Shown here: positions 50,025 to 58,666 of the stretch, piece by piece | How the letters are laid out: every line of letters begins with the position of its first letter | Numbering within the stretch: the first letter of the stretch is position 1 | NCBI RefSeq assembly: GCF_000423665.1 | Contig: NZ_AUIK01000001.1 | Coordinates: 124,001 to 188,000 of the forward strand | Direction of reading: 5' to 3' | Length of the DNA: 64,000 nucleotides | Origin: Solirubrobacter soli DSM 22325 | Lineage (GTDB): Bacteria; Actinomycetota; Thermoleophilia; Solirubrobacterales; Solirubrobacteraceae | The notes under the pieces: model-generated | Seen by the model: the letters and a program-made list of their open reading frames with translations, nothing else | Databases searched by the model: none | What the model was told of the DNA's origin: nothing | Program-made: the position numbers and the translations under genes

Positions 50025-51239
50025 TGCTCGTCCTGCGGATTTGCGCCGCGAGCGGGTGACCGCGTCCGACGCCACGGCCGCCAGCAGCACGCCGCCGGTG
50101 ACCATGAACTTCACTGCGGTGTCGAGCGCCAGCAGGTCCATCCCGTTGGAGATCGACACGATCACGAGGCTGCCGAGCAGCGCTCCCCACACCGAGCCGC
50201 GGCCGCCGAACAGGCTCACGCCCGCGACGACCGGTCCGGCGATCGACATCAACAGCACGTCGCCGCCGCCCGAGGACTGGTTGACCGCCAGCAGGCGCGA
50301 CGCGGCCATGATCCCGCCCGCGGCCGCGAACAGCGACGCGAGCATGAACACCGACGTCTGGATCCACTGCACGCGGATGCCCGCGCGCCGCGCCGCCTCG
50401 GCGTTGCCGCCGATCGCGTAGATGTGGCGGCCGTAGGTCGAGCGGGTGAGGATCGTGTTCATGATCATCACCAGGCCGACCAGGATCAGCAGTGCCAGCG
50501 GCACACCCCGGTCGGCGTTCAACACGGCCACCGTGGCGATGATCGCGACCGACGGGGCGACCAGGCGCGCGACGAGCAGCCCGACGGATTCGGTCGGCAG
50601 GCCCTTCCCCGCGCGCCGCTGCCGCCGCCGCAGAGCCGCGAGCGCCAGCCACGCGATCCCCACGACCGCCAGCACCCACCCGACGACGTCGGAGAAGAAC
50701 GTCGACGTCAGGCCGGTGATCGTCGGATCGGTGATGTTCAGCGTGCCGGTCGTGCCGAGCACCTTCAACTGTGCGCCCTGCCAGGTCAGCAGGCCGGCCA
50801 GCGTGACCACGAAGGTGGGGATCGAGAGCCGCGTGGCGACCGACCCCTGGAAGAACCCGATCGCCAACGCGGCGGCGAATCCGACCAGCAGCGCCGGCAC
50901 CGGCGCCCACCCCGACTTGACCGACAGCGAGGCGACGATCGCCGCGCTCAACCCCGAGACCGCACCCACGGAGAGGTCGATCTCACCCAGCAGCAGCACC
51001 ATCACGACCCCCACCGAGATCGTCCCGACCGCGACGCTCTGGAGCGCGAGGTTGGTCAGGTTGATCGGCGTCAGGAAGCGATCGTGCGCGATCGCGAAGA
51101 TGATCCAGATGATCGCCAGCGTGATCAGCACGCGCAGCGACCCGGCCTCGCCCTCCATCAGCCGGCGCGCCACGACGCGCGGGTGGAACTGCGACTGGAC
51201 GTCGGGCGCGGCGGTCCGCTCGGGCATCGTCGCGCTCAC
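50022..51239 (-). CDS. Sugar ABC transporter permease (XylH/RbsC family)
   Basis: The 405-residue protein has about ten membrane helices and the family motif VGVVMVLLLGEIDLSVGAVSGLSAAI plus YAIGGNAEAARRAGIRV, the coupling loop that meets the ATPase. It starts with GTG overlapping the ATPase TGA (GTGA). Together with the ATPase and the lipoprotein it imports a monosaccharide. XylH-type sequence suggests a pentose or hexose; the locus context suggests an aminosugar. Confidence 0.9.
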   Translation of the reverse strand: MSATMPERTAAPDVQSQFHPRVVARRLMEGEAGSLRVLITLAIIWIIFAIAHDRFLTPINLTNLALQSVAVGTISVGVVMVLLLGEIDLSVGAVSGLSAAIVASLSVKSGWAPVPALLVGFAAALAIGFFQGSVATRLSIPTFVVTLAGLLTWQGAQLKVLGTTGTLNITDPTITGLTSTFFSDVVGWVLAVVGIAWLALAALRRRQRRAGKGLPTESVGLLVARLVAPSVAIIATVAVLNADRGVPLALLILVGLVMIMNTILTRSTYGRHIYAIGGNAEAARRAGIRVQWIQTSVFMLASLFAAAGGIMAASRLLAVNQSSGGGDVLLMSIAGPVVAGVSLFGGRGSVWGALLGSLVIVSISNGMDLLALDTAVKFMVTGGVLLAAVASDAVTRSRRKSAGRA

Positions 51240-51979
51240 GCCGCCACCCCCGCGGCGCCGGTGATCGCACCGACCACCGCAGAGTGCTGAGAGGCATCCG
51301 CCTCGAACTCGCCCGCGTTGCGCCCGAGTCGCAGCACCACGACCCGGTCGGCGACCTGGAAGACGTCGGCGAGGTTGTGCGAGACCAGCAGCACCCCCAG
51401 CCCGCGCTCCTTCAACCGCAGCACCAGCTCGAGCACCTGCTGCGTCTGCGCGACGCCCAAAGCAGCCGTCGGCTCGTCCAAGATCACCAGCCGCGGCTCG
51501 CCCAGCAGCGCCCGCGAGATCGCCACGGATTGGCGCTGGCCGCCGCTCAAAGTGCCCACCTCGGCGCGCACGTTCGGCAACCGCACGCTCAAGGAACGAA
51601 GCAGCGTCGTCGCCTGCTCCTCCATCGCGATCTCGTCCATGAACCGCAGCCCGCCCTCGCGGGCCTCATGGCCGAGGAACAGGTTCGCGACCACATCGAG
51701 GTTGTCGCACAGCGCGAGGTCCTGGTAGACGACGGCGATCCCCAGCGCGGGCGCGTCGTGCGGGGAGCGGATGTGCACCTCGCGGCCCTCGAAGCGGAAC
51801 GTGCCCTCGTCAGCGGGCTGCACGCCCGAGATGGCCTTGATCAGCGTCGACTTGCCCGCGCCGTTGTCGCCCGCGAGGGCGACGACCTCACCGTGCGAGA
51901 CGGTGAGGTCGACGTCGCGCAGCGCCTCGACCGCGCCGAACCGCTTCGACGCGCCGCTGATCTCCAGCAGCGGCGTCAC
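51236..51979 (-). CDS. Sugar ABC transporter ATP-binding protein (single domain)
   Basis: The 247-residue protein has Walker A GDNGAGKST, signature LSGGQRQSVAI, Walker B RLVILDEPTAALG and the H-loop VSHNLAD. Most carbohydrate type-2 importers use a double-domain ATPase (RbsA/XylG). This is the short single-domain form, which works as a homodimer. Its GTG overlaps the TGA of the binding-protein gene. Confidence 0.92.
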   Translation of the reverse strand: MTPLLEISGASKRFGAVEALRDVDLTVSHGEVVALAGDNGAGKSTLIKAISGVQPADEGTFRFEGREVHIRSPHDAPALGIAVVYQDLALCDNLDVVANLFLGHEAREGGLRFMDEIAMEEQATTLLRSLSVRLPNVRAEVGTLSGGQRQSVAISRALLGEPRLVILDEPTAALGVAQTQQVLELVLRLKERGLGVLLVSHNLADVFQVADRVVVLRLGRNAGEFEADASQHSAVVGAITGAAGVAA

Positions 51980-53112
51980 TGAATCCCCGCCTCCGTGCAG
52001 GCCGACGCGAACTCACCCGTGCAGATGTCCGCCGCCGAATGGAACCCGTCGGCGATGATCGTGTCCTTGACGTTCTCCTTCGTCACCGCCGTCGGATCCA
52101 ACAGCACGGTCGGGATCTCGCCGGTGCCGTTGTCGACCTTGTTGTTCACGAGCGAGGCCGGCGGCTGCGTGCCCTTCACCAAGTCCACCGCGAGCTCGGC
52201 GGCCGACTCGGCCTGCTTCTTGATCGCCAGGTAGATCGTCATGTACTGCTCGCCGGTGAGGATGCGCTGGATCGCCGCGACCTCGGAGTCCTGGCCGGTG
52301 GTCGGGATCGTCTTCGGGTCCATCCCGGCCGACTTCATGGCCGCGATCGCGCCGCCGATCATGCCGTCGTTGGCGGAGTAGACGCCCGAGATCTTGTCCT
52401 TGCCGATCGCGGTGATCGCCTGCTCGGTCTCCTGCTGGGCCTTGTCCGGGCTCCAGTCGGGGGTGTCGTACTCGCGCGCGATCTTGATCCCGGACGGGTC
52501 GAGCACCTCGTGCGCGCCCTTCTTGTAGTCGCCCGACGAGGGATCGGTGGGCGAGCCGTTGAGCATCACGATCTGCTTGCCGGCGGCGTCGCCGAGCTTG
52601 TCGAGCAGCGCCTGCGCCTGCAGCTTGCCGACGCGCACGTTGTCGAAGGAGACGTAGTAGGAGATCGGCGCGCCGGAGATCAGGCGGTCATACGCGATCA
52701 CCGGGATGTTGGACTGCTTGGCCCGGTTGACCGTCGCGGTCGCCGCCTTGGCGTCGACGGCGTCGAGCACCAGCACCTTCGCGCCGTTGGTGATCGCCGC
52801 CTCGGCCTGCTGCTGCTGACGCGCGGCGTCCTGGTTGGCGTTCTGGTAGATGATCTTGCAGTCCGGACAGAGCGCCTGGACCTTGGCCTCGAAGAGCGGT
52901 TTGTCCTGCTCCTCGTAGCGCGTCGTCTTGGTTTCAGGCAGCAGCAGAGCGATCGTGCCGCTCTTCTCACCTCCACCGCCCGAGCTCCCCTTCGAGCTCG
53001 AGCCGCCGCCACTGTCACCGCTGCCACCGTCGTCACCGCCGCAGGCGACCGCCCCCGCGCTCAGCGCGAGCGCGGCGACCACCGCCAGCACACTCCTGCG
53101 ATTCGTCCTCAT
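51976..53112 (-). CDS. Sugar-binding lipoprotein (XylF-like, Peripla_BP_4)
   Basis: The 378-residue protein has a lipobox LSAGAVAC followed by a Gly/Ser/Asp linker, then a type I periplasmic-binding fold: IALLLPETKTTRYEEQDKP, QANQD-like IYQNANQDAARQQQQAEAAI, NIPVIAYDRLISGAPISYYV and GVYSANDGMIGGAIAAM. These match xylose-binding proteins. I chose the ATG at 53112, 5 nt after AAGGAG; a GTG at 53118 overlapping the kinase TGA is possible. It captures sugar outside the membrane for the transporter encoded next. Confidence 0.9.
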   Translation of the reverse strand: MRTNRRSVLAVVAALALSAGAVACGGDDGGSGDSGGGSSSKGSSGGGGEKSGTIALLLPETKTTRYEEQDKPLFEAKVQALCPDCKIIYQNANQDAARQQQQAEAAITNGAKVLVLDAVDAKAATATVNRAKQSNIPVIAYDRLISGAPISYYVSFDNVRVGKLQAQALLDKLGDAAGKQIVMLNGSPTDPSSGDYKKGAHEVLDPSGIKIAREYDTPDWSPDKAQQETEQAITAIGKDKISGVYSANDGMIGGAIAAMKSAGMDPKTIPTTGQDSEVAAIQRILTGEQYMTIYLAIKKQAESAAELAVDLVKGTQPPASLVNNKVDNGTGEIPTVLLDPTAVTKENVKDTIIADGFHSAADICTGEFASACTEAGIQ

Positions 53113-53114
53113 CC

Positions 53115-54020
53115 TCACTCCTTCCCCACCGTATGTCGATCATTGGAGGGCCTGGCGAGCAGGCTCGAAGCGAGCCCGGTCGCGGCCTCGAGCGCCTCGG
53201 GCCATCCACGCCCGGACGCGAAAGCGGACACCAGACCGGCATTGAACGCATCCCCGGCGCCGGTGGTGTCCGTCGGCTCGATCACGGGCGCCGGAGACGA
53301 CAGACGCCCGCCTTGGGGCCCGAACGCCACACAGCCGTCCGCGCCGAGCTTGATCACGACCCAGCCGCCTGAGCGCCGCTGCAGGTCACGGCCGGCCTTG
53401 ACCACGGAGTCCGTGCCCGCCAGCGCCCGCGCCTCCGCCTCATTGGGCAGGAAGACGTCCACCAGCGGCAGCAGCGCGTGGATCTCCTCACGGGTCGTCG
53501 GAGCGAACCCGTCCGTGTCCCAGGCCGTGTCGAAGTACGTGCGCGCGCCGAGCTCGCGCGCGGTCTGCAGCAGCCGCGCCGTCGGCTCGCCGCGCATGGC
53601 GGGGGCGCAGAAGTAGTCGCACACGAGCACGTGGTCGACGGCCAGGCTCGAGGGCGGGACGATCTCCGCGGTCGCGGTCCCCGTCACTCCCAGGTACGTG
53701 ATGAACGAGCGGTCACGCCCCGGCGCCTCGACGGCGACGGTCAGCCCGGTCGCCTGCTCGGGGTCGACCACGATGTCGTCGGCGAGGCCGAACTCCCCGA
53801 GTTGCTCGAGCACCCAGCGGCCGTAGTGGTCGTCGCCGACCGCGCCCACGAGCCTCGGCGACATCCCCGCCTCGAGCAGCGCGAGCGCCGCGTTGGCGCC
53901 CGCGCCCCCGACGCGCAGGTCCATCCGCTCGACGAACGCCGCCGTCCCGGGCAGCGGGATGTCGAGCAGCGGCGCGAGCAGCAGGTCGACGTTGACGCAC
54001 CCGATGACCGTGACGCTCAC
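53115..54020 (-). CDS. PfkB-family sugar kinase
   Basis: The 301-residue protein opens VTVIGCVNVDLLL, has the Gly-rich LRVGGAGANAALALLEAG and the C-terminal PfkB signature DTTGAGDAFNAGLVSAFA with the catalytic Asp. It phosphorylates a sugar using ATP. Substrate specificity within PfkB cannot be read from motifs, but the operon places it after an importer, so it probably phosphorylates the imported sugar. GTG at 54020 follows GAGG by 8 nt. Confidence 0.88.
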   Translation of the reverse strand: MSVTVIGCVNVDLLLAPLLDIPLPGTAAFVERMDLRVGGAGANAALALLEAGMSPRLVGAVGDDHYGRWVLEQLGEFGLADDIVVDPEQATGLTVAVEAPGRDRSFITYLGVTGTATAEIVPPSSLAVDHVLVCDYFCAPAMRGEPTARLLQTARELGARTYFDTAWDTDGFAPTTREEIHALLPLVDVFLPNEAEARALAGTDSVVKAGRDLQRRSGGWVVIKLGADGCVAFGPQGGRLSSPAPVIEPTDTTGAGDAFNAGLVSAFASGRGWPEALEAATGLASSLLARPSNDRHTVGKE

Positions 54021-54102
54021 GTGACCGCCCCTCGGAGTGCGCGGCCGCGAGAACGAGCCGCCAGGCGAGTTCTCGCCGGAGCATGCGAGCGCGCCGCGCG
54101 AG

Positions 54103-55056
54103 TCATGCGGCCACCTTCGTGTCGTCCTGCTCGCGGGCGAGGGAGTCGACCCGCAGGCCGCGGAGCTCCGCGACGCACTGCACCAGCAACTGCATGGGGA
54201 GGATCTGAAGGATCGGATCGGCTTCGACGAGGAAGTCCGCGCCCTTGCCGATCGTGGCCACGGTCGCCCCGTAGCCGGACAACGTCTGCGCCAGCTCGAG
54301 CTCGCGCTCGGCGCCGAAGAGCACCGCGCCGAAGCCCTCGGCGACCGACTCGAGCGGGCCGTGCAGGTACTGGCGCGTCTCGTACTCGGCGGCCGGGAGG
54401 AGGAGCGCCTCGCGGGCGAGCAGCGCCGCTTCGCCGGCCGAGCCGACGGCGGGCCCGGCGCCGACGGCGTCGAGCGTGCGGATCGCGGCGAACGCGCCCG
54501 CCAGCTCCCGCGCGTGCGGCTCGAGCCGCTCCAGCGTCGCCGAGACGCGCTCGGGCAGCGCATCCCACGAAGCCGCGGTGTCCAGCAGCGCGTCGGTCAA
54601 CAGACCCAGCGTCTGCAGGGTCGCCGTGTACCCGAGCGTCGAGACGGCCGTGTCGCGCTCCGGGCCGAGCGGCAGCCAAGCGTCGGCACCGCGCGCCAAG
54701 GGCGAGTCGCCGAAGGCGCTGACGGCGATCGTGGGCGCGCCGTCGAGGCGCTCGAGGACGTCGAGCACCTCGGTGCTCTTGCCGGACTGGGAGACGAGCA
54801 CGAAGGCGTCGCCGAGGCGGGCGATGCCGTCGCCGGTGAGCGCCGACGGGTGCAGCGCGAAGGCGCGACGCCCGGCGGCGTGGAGCGCGTGCAGCGCCGG
54901 CGCCAGCGCGTGCCAGCTCGCCCCGATCCCGGTGAGGATCAGCGTGCCGGTGCGGGCCGGCGCGAGGTCGGTCGCGGCCAGCGCCGCGCGGACGTCACCG
55001 AGTCCTGCTTGAAGATTTGCTGCCTGAAGGCGAACGCCCTCTGCGAACGAGCGCAA
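54103..55056 (-). CDS. SIS-domain protein (GlmS/AgaS-like aminosugar isomerase-deaminase)
   Basis: The 317-residue protein contains two SIS domains: the first with LILTGIGASWHALAPAL and VLVSQSGKSTEVLDVLERL (the phosphosugar Ser motif), the second with ETRQYLHGPLESVAEG. It lacks the glutaminase domain of GlmS, so it more likely deaminates or isomerises an aminosugar phosphate. The start is TTG at 55056, 8 nt after GGAAAGG; no ATG is available. That ribosome-site-like sequence is also part of the operator-like motif at 55065-55078. It heads the operon SIS-PfkB-binding protein-ATPase-permease. Confidence 0.85.
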   Translation of the reverse strand: MRSFAEGVRLQAANLQAGLGDVRAALAATDLAPARTGTLILTGIGASWHALAPALHALHAAGRRAFALHPSALTGDGIARLGDAFVLVSQSGKSTEVLDVLERLDGAPTIAVSAFGDSPLARGADAWLPLGPERDTAVSTLGYTATLQTLGLLTDALLDTAASWDALPERVSATLERLEPHARELAGAFAAIRTLDAVGAGPAVGSAGEAALLAREALLLPAAEYETRQYLHGPLESVAEGFGAVLFGAERELELAQTLSGYGATVATIGKGADFLVEADPILQILPMQLLVQCVAELRGLRVDSLAREQDDTKVAA

Positions 55057-55064
55057 ATTTGTGA

Positions 55065-55078
55065 CCTTTCCTAACCAA
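55065..55078. promoter_or_regulatory. Candidate ROK operator upstream of the SIS/transport operon
   Basis: CCTTTCCTAACCAA (reverse TTGGTTAGGAAAGG) matches the site at 58627-58640 in 13 of 14 positions. TTAGGAAA-type sites are typical of ROK-family regulators, and a ROK gene is in this locus. It lies 9-22 nt before the SIS start. Confidence 0.6.
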
Positions 55079-55130
55079 ACGAAGGCGTTCCGGGGCGGGC
55101 AGCACCGCCCGCCCCGGAACGGGACCCCTC

Positions 55131-58100
55131 TTAGGGCGTCGTCGTGGACAACGTGAACGTCAGCGTCTTGCTGTAGGTGCCGGTCCGGAGCGGGTCGGAC
55201 GCACCGATGTGCTGCTTGAAGCCGATCGTCACGGCCTCGTTGGATGTCGGCCCGTTCCACGCGGACTTCGAGAACGAGACCTGCACCGGCGACGGCAACG
55301 TGAACGCGCCGTTCGCCAGGAACGCCGGGACCGGGGCCACGCTCAGCGCCGCGTCACCCGCGGTCGAGATGACGTTGGCGCTGGTGGACGCGGTGTAGTC
55401 CTTGTCCACGCCGGGCGTGAAGGCCCCGAACGTGGCCGGCGCGCCGAGCGTCAGCGACAGCGTCGCCGGCACCGAGCCGCCGGCGGAGCCGTCGACCGCG
55501 GTGAGCTTGCCGACCTGGACGGCCGCCTTGGCCGCGGCCAGGGCCTCGGGCGTGTTCGCCTGGCCGGGCGTCGCGCCGCCGAGCGGGACGTCGCCCGCGT
55601 TGGCGAGGCCGAGATCCTCGACGCCGGTCTGCGGAGCGCAGCCGCCGTTGGCCCCGATGCTCACGGTGTCGACGTTGTGGCCGGAGACGCTGACCACCGC
55701 GCCCGCCCCGGCGTCGGAACCCTTGTAGGTCTCCGTGATCATCTGCGACTGACCGGGCCACAGCGTCACGTAGTTGTCGCTGTAGTTGGCCGGTCGGACC
55801 TGGTTGTCCCCGGTCCCGGCGCGCCGCACGTCGACGCGGGCGAGGAACGCGACGGTCGACGACTTGTTGGTCAGGCGCACGTCGGTGGCCGTGTCCTGGC
55901 CGTCCGGCAGGCCCGCCTGCGCGTGCGTGGTCGCGCACGCGTCCAGCGTCGTCTTGGACAGCAGGCCGTTGATCGGGTCCTGCTGCGGCGTCTGCAGGTT
56001 GCGCAGATCGCCGTAGGTGGACAGGTTCGGGTACGCGTTGCCGGTGTAGGTCGGCGTGTCGTTGACCGTCGACAGCCAGTACACGTTGCGGTCGATCACC
56101 TTCGTCCCGCGCTTGAGCTGCAGCTCGAGGAAGTACGTGCGCTGCGGCACGCCATTGACCTGAGGAAGCGTCGGGTTCGGGATCTGGAAGAGCTGGTTCA
56201 TCACGCCCTGGCTCGGCAGGGTGATGTTCCAGGCGTCCTTCGCGTCGAGCACGTTGCCCGCCATGTCGTACGTGCGGGCGGAGACGGTCAGCCCGGACTG
56301 CGTCGACCCGGTGAGGTTGGCGACGTTGACCATCCGGTTGCCCGGGTCGTTCTCAGGCGCCGCGTACGAGTAGTAGACGTGCAGCGGCGTGTTGGCCTTC
56401 TTGGCGCCGAAGTAGCTGCCCGCCTGGTCGTAGTCGTGGTTGTACAGGTTCCACAGCAGGCTCGGCATCGGCTTGTTCATCATCCAGTAGACGAGGCCGG
56501 TCGAAGGCGAGTCGGTCCGCGTCGAGTGGTCGATGTAGGCCTCGAACTGGGCCCGCACGGACTCGTAGTTCAGCGCGACGCCCTTGCGCACGAAGTCCGC
56601 GATGTTCGGGTTGTTCGCGTACAGCCCGGTCGCGCCCGGCGGGTTGGTCGGGCACGTGACCGGCGCGGCGGTCCAGGTGCCGTAGCGGCGGCAGATCGCC
56701 GTCGCCTGCACGCCGACGTGCTGGAAGGACGCGTAGCTGGTGCCGGAGTCCTGCCCGCCGCGGCCGGAGTTGAACAGGCGCAGATTCGGCGAGGTGATCA
56801 TCTGCTGCTGCGCCGCGGGCGGCATGAAGCGGTTCAAGGAGTCCAGCGTCGGGATCGTCGAGCCCGGGCTGGCCTCGGTCTCGAACGCCCACGCGCCGCC
56901 GCGGTTGACGAAGGCGCCGCTGGTGCACGGGTTCGCGCCCGTCGAGCCCGAGCAGTTGAGGCTGTACGCGTAGCTCGGCGGGAACCAGTTGTACGGGCCC
57001 TCCTTCATGCCTGACGGCCCGAGCGTGGCGGTCGACTTGTACTCCGCCGACGCCGTGATCGGGATGTCGAAGTCGGCGTCCTTCATGCCCTTGATGACGC
57101 CGGCCTCCTGCTGGGCGCCGGGAGCCTCGTCGCTCCAGCTGAAGAAGATCACGCTCGGGTGGTTGCGCTGCTGGCGGCCGAGGGTGAGCGCGGTGTTGTA
57201 GTTGACGTCGAGGTCCTTGGCGGTCCAGCTGTTCGGGGACTCCCAGTAGTTGCAGCACAGGAAGCCGCCGTAGACGAGCAGGCCCTGCTTGTCCATCTCG
57301 TCGTAGAAGGAGTCGGGCTGGTCGTCGCCCTCCAGGCGCAGGCCGTTGAGCCCCATCGCCTTGATCAGGCTCACCTCATGGTCCAGGCGCGTCTTGGAGT
57401 AGCGCAGGAACATGTCCGAGTCCATCATCCCGCCGCCGCGGAAGACGAACGGCTTGCCGTTGATCGAGAACCAGCGCGAGCCGTTGTAGGCCTTGGTGCC
57501 CTTGGCCGACAGCCAGGTCTTGATCGTGCGGATGCCGAAGGTGCGCGACGCCGTGTCCGACGCCGTGCCGCCCACCGACGTCTTCATCGTGAACCTGTAA
57601 AGCGGCTGGTCGCCCATCTGGTACGGCCACCAGAGCTTCGGATTGGCGATGTGGACCGGGTCGAACGTGAGCGTCTTGCTCTCGCCCGCGGCGAGGCTGA
57701 CCGTCTGGTGCACGTTGATCGGGTTGCCGCCGCTGGGGTCGGTGATCGTCGCGTCGACGTCACCCGCGACCGCGCTCGCGGACGTGTTCTTGACCGTGCC
57801 CTTGAGCGTCAGGTCGGTGCTCGAGAGGTCCTCGGCGTTGACCTGGTTCACGTGCGCGTCGGAGAGTTGCAGCGAGTTGGAGACGTGCAGGCGCACCGGG
57901 TACTTCAGGCCGGTGTTCTGGTCGCGCGCGGCCTGCGTCCAGTCGTTGAAGTCCTGGTTGAGCATCGCGCCCGGGTTGTTCGGATAGAGCTTGAGCGCGA
58001 TCGCGTTCGCGCCCGGCTTGACCAGGCTCGTGATGTCGAAGTCGTACTCGGGCTCAGAGCCCTGCAGGACCGCCTGCGTGGAGACCTGCGTCCCGTTGAC

Positions 58101-58574
58101 CCACAGGTCGGCCTTGCCCATGATCCCGCGGATCTGGAGCTCGGCGTTCTGCCCCGGCTTGAGGTCGGGGGTGAACTCCGTGCGGAACCACCACGGCACG
58201 GCGTAACGGCTGGTCGCCAGCGGCGCGCTGTGGGCGCCGGGCTGGTCGCCTTGGCAGGCGGTGATGTTCTCGCCATAGAAGATGTTGTCGTCGCCGCACT
58301 GGGACCCGGCCGGGGCGTTCTGGATCTCGGCGGCGACCTCTGAGCCGACGGCGTTGGCGTCGTTGGTCTTGACCTTCAACCAGGCGGCGGTGTCGAAGCC
58401 CGCCTGGCTCAAGCCGGCACCGGTGTCGGTGACCGAAGCGCTGCTGGAGACCTGCCAGTTCGGCGCGAGGTCCGTCGTCTCTCCCATCGCGACCGGCGTG
58501 AGGATCGCGCAAACGCCGCCCGCGGCTATGGCCGCGGCGGTGACTGCGCGCGCACGGAGTCTTGATCCGAGCAC
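55131..58574 (-). CDS. Secreted GH2 exo-beta-D-glucosaminidase-like enzyme with lineage-specific C-terminal domain
   Basis: The 1147-residue protein starts with GTG after AAAGGA and a signal peptide. A sugar-binding jelly-roll (WWFRTEFTPDLKPGQNAEL, MGKADLWVNGTQV), a GH2 immunoglobulin domain and a TIM barrel follow. Barrel motifs resemble exo-beta-glucosaminidase CsxA: NHPSVIFFSWSDEAP with acid/base D482, GPYNWFPPSYAY, and GGAWAFETEASPG with nucleophile E567. Asp rather than Glu as acid/base is characteristic of that subgroup. Later beta domains lead to the shared 115-residue C-terminal module (55131-55478) ending TFTLSTTTP. It should release glucosamine from chitosan ends; a related beta-glycosidase activity is possible. 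Confidence 0.88.
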   Translation of the reverse strand: MLGSRLRARAVTAAAIAAGGVCAILTPVAMGETTDLAPNWQVSSSASVTDTGAGLSQAGFDTAAWLKVKTNDANAVGSEVAAEIQNAPAGSQCGDDNIFYGENITACQGDQPGAHSAPLATSRYAVPWWFRTEFTPDLKPGQNAELQIRGIMGKADLWVNGTQVSTQAVLQGSEPEYDFDITSLVKPGANAIALKLYPNNPGAMLNQDFNDWTQAARDQNTGLKYPVRLHVSNSLQLSDAHVNQVNAEDLSSTDLTLKGTVKNTSASAVAGDVDATITDPSGGNPINVHQTVSLAAGESKTLTFDPVHIANPKLWWPYQMGDQPLYRFTMKTSVGGTASDTASRTFGIRTIKTWLSAKGTKAYNGSRWFSINGKPFVFRGGGMMDSDMFLRYSKTRLDHEVSLIKAMGLNGLRLEGDDQPDSFYDEMDKQGLLVYGGFLCCNYWESPNSWTAKDLDVNYNTALTLGRQQRNHPSVIFFSWSDEAPGAQQEAGVIKGMKDADFDIPITASAEYKSTATLGPSGMKEGPYNWFPPSYAYSLNCSGSTGANPCTSGAFVNRGGAWAFETEASPGSTIPTLDSLNRFMPPAAQQQMITSPNLRLFNSGRGGQDSGTSYASFQHVGVQATAICRRYGTWTAAPVTCPTNPPGATGLYANNPNIADFVRKGVALNYESVRAQFEAYIDHSTRTDSPSTGLVYWMMNKPMPSLLWNLYNHDYDQAGSYFGAKKANTPLHVYYSYAAPENDPGNRMVNVANLTGSTQSGLTVSARTYDMAGNVLDAKDAWNITLPSQGVMNQLFQIPNPTLPQVNGVPQRTYFLELQLKRGTKVIDRNVYWLSTVNDTPTYTGNAYPNLSTYGDLRNLQTPQQDPINGLLSKTTLDACATTHAQAGLPDGQDTATDVRLTNKSSTVAFLARVDVRRAGTGDNQVRPANYSDNYVTLWPGQSQMITETYKGSDAGAGAVVSVSGHNVDTVSIGANGGCAPQTGVEDLGLANAGDVPLGGATPGQANTPEALAAAKAAVQVGKLTAVDGSAGGSVPATLSLTLGAPATFGAFTPGVDKDYTASTSANVISTAGDAALSVAPVPAFLANGAFTLPSPVQVSFSKSAWNGPTSNEAVTIGFKQHIGASDPLRTGTYSKTLTFTLSTTTP

Positions 58575-58626
58575 GGAGTTTCCTTTCTTGGTTCCTCTTC
58601 AACCCCCGGCCACGATTAATTCGTAG

Positions 58627-58640
58627 CCTTTCCTAACGAA
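58627..58640. promoter_or_regulatory. Candidate ROK operator in the divergent GH2/ROK promoter region
   Basis: CCTTTCCTAACGAA is nearly identical to the site at 55065-55078. It lies between the divergent GH2 and ROK genes, overlapping the expected -35 region of the ROK promoter (its -10 candidate TATACC is at 58650-58655). Autoregulation and repression of the GH2 gene are inferred. Confidence 0.6.
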
Positions 58641-58666
58641 AGCGCAAGCTATACCTTCCGCGCTCC

